From assembly GCA_022432975.1 (NCBI GenBank), contig CM039508.1, forward strand, positions 14,168,954 to 14,232,953: a stretch of DNA of 64,000 nt, written 5' to 3'. The DNA comes from Begonia masoniana (lineage: Eukaryota > Streptophyta > Magnoliopsida > Cucurbitales > Begoniaceae). The notes beneath the pieces were generated by a model. The model worked only from the letters and a program-made list of their open reading frames with translations. It did no database searches and had not been told where the DNA came from. The stretch's first letter is position 1; each line of letters opens with the position of its first letter. This document shows positions 60,227 through 64,000 of this stretch, piece by piece. The position numbers and the translations under genes were made by a program.

Positions 60227-63200
60227 TAAAAGCTTGAATGTGAAATGGATATCTTAGGTTCTAACCACAAATCATGTAACACTCAACTTCATTTGCTTGA
60301 TAAATTCAGCTCTTTTGGAAAAAATCGATTGAATTAAAGTTTCTTATACTTCATCAAATGCATTAATAAGTCTTAATTACGCGTCTATAAAGGTTATTGG
60401 ATCCTCAATACACGTCGTTCTAATCACTTCAAGTTAAAACCTTGAATGTGAAAAGAATAACTTAGATTCTAACCATAAGTCATGTAACACTTAACTTCAT
60501 TTGCTTGATACGTTCAGCTCTTTTAGAACAAATCGATTGAAGTAAAGTTTCTTATACTTCATCAAACGCATTACTAAGTCTTAATTACGCTTCCATGAAG
60601 TTTATTGGGTCCTCAATACACGTCGTTCTCATAAAACCTTAAATGTGAAATGGATAACTTAGGTTCTAACAACAAGTCATGTAACACTCAACCACATTTG
60701 CTTGATACGTTCAGCTCTTTTGTAACAAATCGATTAAAGTGAAGTTTCTTCTACTTTATAAAATGCATTACTAAGTCTTAATTACGTGACCATGAAGGTT
60801 GTTGGGTCCTCAATATACGTCGTTCTCATCCCTTCAAGTTAAAACCTTGAATGTGAAATGGATGATAACTTTGGTTCTAACCACAAGTCATGTAACACTC
60901 AACCTCATTTACTTGATATGTTCAGCTCTTTCGGAAAAAATTGATTGAAGTAAAGTTTCTTATACTTCATAAAACGCATTACTAAGTCTTAATTACGGGT
61001 CCATGAAGATTGTTGGGTCCTCAATACAAGTCGTTCTCATCCCTTCAAGTTAAAATCTTGAATGTGAAATGGATAACTTAGGTTCTAACCACAAGTCATG
61101 TAACACTCAACCTCATTTGCTTGATCCGTTCAGCTCTTTTGCAACAAATCAATTGAAGTAAAGTTTTTTATACTTCATCAAACGCAGTACTAAGTCTTAA
61201 TTACGCGTCTATGAAGGTTATTTGGTCCTCAATACACGTCGTTCTGGTCACTTCAAGTTAAAACCTTGAATGTGAATTAGATAACTTAGGTTCTAACCCC
61301 AAGTCATGTAACACTCAACCACATATACTTGATACGTTCGGATCTTTTGTAAGAAATCGATTAGAGTAAAGTTTCTTATACTTAATCAAACACATTAATA
61401 AGTCCTAATTACGCGTCCATAAAGGTTATTGGGTCCATAATACAAGTCGTTTTCATCACTTCAAGCTACAACCTAGAATGTGAAATGGATAACTTAGTTT
61501 CTAACCACAAGACTTGTAACACTCAACCTCATTTACTTGATACGTTCAACACTTTTGTACCAAATCGATTGAAGTGAAGTTTCTTATTCTTTATAAAATG
61601 CATTATTAAGACTTAATTACGCGTCCATGAAGGTTGTTGGGTCCTCAATACACGTCGTTCTCATCCCTTTAAATTAAAACCTTGAATGTGAAATGGTTGA
61701 TAATTTTGGTTCTAACCACAAGTCATGTAACACTCAACCTCATTTGCTTGATACGTTCAGCTCCTTCGGAAAAAATCGATTGAAGTAAAGTTTCTTATAC
61801 TTCATAAAAAGCATTACTAAGTCTTAATTACGGGTCCATGAAGATTGTTGGGTCCTCAATACACGTCGTTCTCATCCCTTCAAGTTAAAATCTTGAATGT
61901 GAAATGGATAACTTAGGTTCTAACCACAAGTCATTAACACTTAACCTCATTTGCTTCATCCGTTCAGCTCTTTTGGAACAAATCAATTGAAGTAAAGTTT
62001 CTTATACTTCATCAAACGCAGTACCAAGTCTTAATTACGCGTCCATGAAGGTTATTTGGTCCTCAATACACGTCGTTCTCGTCACTTCAAGTTAAAACCT
62101 TGAATGTGAAATAGATAACTTAGGTTCTAACCCCAAGTCATGTAACACTCAACCACATATACTTGATACGTTCGGCTCTTTTGGAAGAAATCGATTGAAG
62201 TAAAGTTTCTTATACTTAATCAAACGCATTAATAAGTCCTAATTACGCGTCCATAAAGGTTATTGGGTCCACAATACAAGTCGTTTTCATCACTTCAAGC
62301 TACAACCTAGAATGTGAAATGGATAACTTAGTTTCTAACCACAAGACTTGTAACACTCAACCTCATTTACTTGATACGTTCAGCTCTTTTGTAACAAATC
62401 GATTGAAGTGAAGTTTCTTATACTTTTTAAAATGCATTATTAAGTCTTAATTACGCGTCAATGAAAGTTGTTGGGTCCTCAATACACGTCGTTCTCATCC
62501 CTTTAAATTAAAACCTTGAATGTGAAATGGATGATAACTTTGGTTCTAACCACAAGTCATGTAACACTCAACCTCATTTGCTTGATACGTTCAGCTCCTT
62601 TGGAACAAATCGATTGAAGTAAAGTTTCTGATACTTCATCAAACTCATTACTAAGTCTTAATTACGCGTCCATGAAGATTGTTGGGTCCTAAATACACGT
62701 CGTTCTCATCCATTCAAATTAAAACCTTGAATGTGAAATGGATGATAACTTAGGTTCTAACCACAAGTCAAGTAACACTCAACCTCATTTGCTTGATATG
62801 TTTAGCTCTTTTGTAACAAATCGATTGAAGTGAACTTTCTTAGATTTCCAAAAACGCATTACTAAGTCTTAATTACGCGTCCATGAAGGTTGTAGGGTCC
62901 ACAATACACGTCGTTCTCATCCCTACAAGTTAAAACCTTGAATGTGAAAAGGATAACTTAGGTTCTAACTATAAGGCATGTAACACTAAACTTCATTTGC
63001 TTGATACGTTCAGCTCTTTTGGAACAAATCGATTGAAGTAAAGTTTCTTATATTTCATCAAACGCATTACTAAGTCTTAATTACGCGTCCATGAAAGTTA
63101 TTGGAACCTCAATGCACGTCGTTCTCATCACTTCAAGTTAAAACCTTGAATGTGAAAAGGATAACTTAGGTTCTAACCACAAGTCATGTAATACTCAACT

Positions 63201-64000
63201 TCATTTGCTTGATACGCTCAGCCCATTTCAAACAAATCGATTGAAATAAAGTTTCTTATACTTCATTAAACGCATTACTAAGTCTTAATTACGCGTCCAT
63301 GAAGGTTATTGGATCCTCAATACACATCGTTCTCATCACTTCAAATTAAAACCTTGAATGTGAAATGGATAACTTAGTTTCTAACCACAAGTCATGTAAC
63401 ACTCAACCTCATTTGCTTGATACGTTCAGCTCTTTTGTAACAAATCGATTGAAGTAAGTTTCTTATACTTCATCAAACGCATTACTAAGTCTTAATTACG
63501 CGTCCATGAAGGTTGTTGGGTCCTCAATACACGTCGTTCTCATCCCTTCAAGTTAAAATCTTGAATGTGAAAGGATAACTTAGGTTCTAACCACAAGTCA
63601 TGTAACACTCAACCTCATTTGCTTGATACGTTCAGCTCTTTGGAACAAATCGATTGAAGTAAAGTTTCTTATACTTCATCAAACGCATTACTAAGTCTTA
63701 ATTACGCGTCCATGAAGGTTGTTGGGTCCTCAATACACGTCGTTCTCATCACTTCAAGTTAAAACCTTGAATGTGAAAGGATAACTTAGGTTCTAACCAC
63801 AAGTCATGTAACACTCAACCTCATTTGCTTGATACGTTCAGCTCTTTTGGAACAAATCTATTGAAGTAAAGTTTCTTATACTTCATAAAACGCATTACTA
63901 AATCTTAATTACGCGTCCATGAAGGTTATTGGATCCTCAATACACTCGTTCTTCATCACTTCAAGTTAAAACCTTAATGTGAAAAGATAACATTAGGCTA
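60227..64000 (+). repeat. 208-bp satellite, block 4 (runs off the window)
   Basis: About 18 monomers continuing block 3 in phase: cttcaagttaaaa before T3 and taaaagcttgaatg after it form one monomer. A four-monomer higher-order pattern marked by gatgataactttgg (60864, 61699, 62533, spacing ~834 bp) extends that of block 3. No genes. Confidence 0.95.

Noticed and set aside
17783..64000. CENP-B-box-like motif in the satellite
   Set aside because: I looked for the TTCG and CGGG spaced pattern in the monomer and did not find it.
1..64000. Host protein-coding genes or tRNA genes
   Set aside because: Every credible coding frame belongs to a retrotransposon. The tRNA-like matches are primer-binding sites of 12-17 bases only.

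Overview
This window is plant heterochromatin with no host gene that I can support. The proteins are all LTR-retrotransposon proteins: Ty3/gypsy gag-pol with a C-terminal chromodomain, and an Athila-type gag-pol. The remainder is a tandem satellite with a 208-bp monomer. Initiator-Met-tRNA primer sites, an Athila element, TRIM elements and a 5S-rRNA-bearing (Cassandra-like) LTR point to a flowering plant, probably a eudicot. The setting looks centromeric or pericentromeric. I do not recognise the species or the satellite.

Layout. 1-17782 is a rearranged nest of Tekay-like chromoviruses. Element T2 lies on the minus strand: its 5' LTR is 15369-17782, its gag start is 14866-15208, its gag-pol remainder is 7830-11963, and its 3' LTR is in two pieces, 1-830 and 11964-12249. 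Element T1 (831-7829) inserted in T2's 3' LTR, and a T1-family solo LTR (12250-14865) sits in T2's gag. The target-site duplications (TSDs) only pair correctly if 7830-12249 has been inverted between the two opposed T1-family LTRs.

The satellite fills 17783-18190, 18568-23759, 31710-40651 and 60227-64000, always in the same orientation. It is interrupted by a Cassandra-like solo LTR (18191-18567), a pol-less element NA (23760-31709) and chromovirus T3 (40652-60226). Each of these interruptions has its TSD in view. NA itself contains a TRIM (25568-26005) and another solo LTR (29010-30013). T3 contains an Athila element on the minus strand (45641-55429), with TSD ctaga.

All autonomous elements are broken. 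T3 and the Athila element keep one open frame across gag-pol and are broken only by nonsense codons, most of which look like C-to-T transitions. T1 and T2 also carry indels. NA has a gag and several ORFs of unknown function but no polymerase.

The signal that standard annotation does not explain is in the chromovirus LTRs. Three diverged LTR types each carry a cluster of perfect palindromes or long hairpins built on CGATCGATCG. In T3 the cluster lies downstream of a TATAAAAG box and upstream of the primer-binding site, where it would be part of the genomic RNA leader. Other points of interest are the LTR-mediated inversion, the higher-order structure of the 208-bp array, and the grouping of all four readable array insertions in about a quarter of the monomer.
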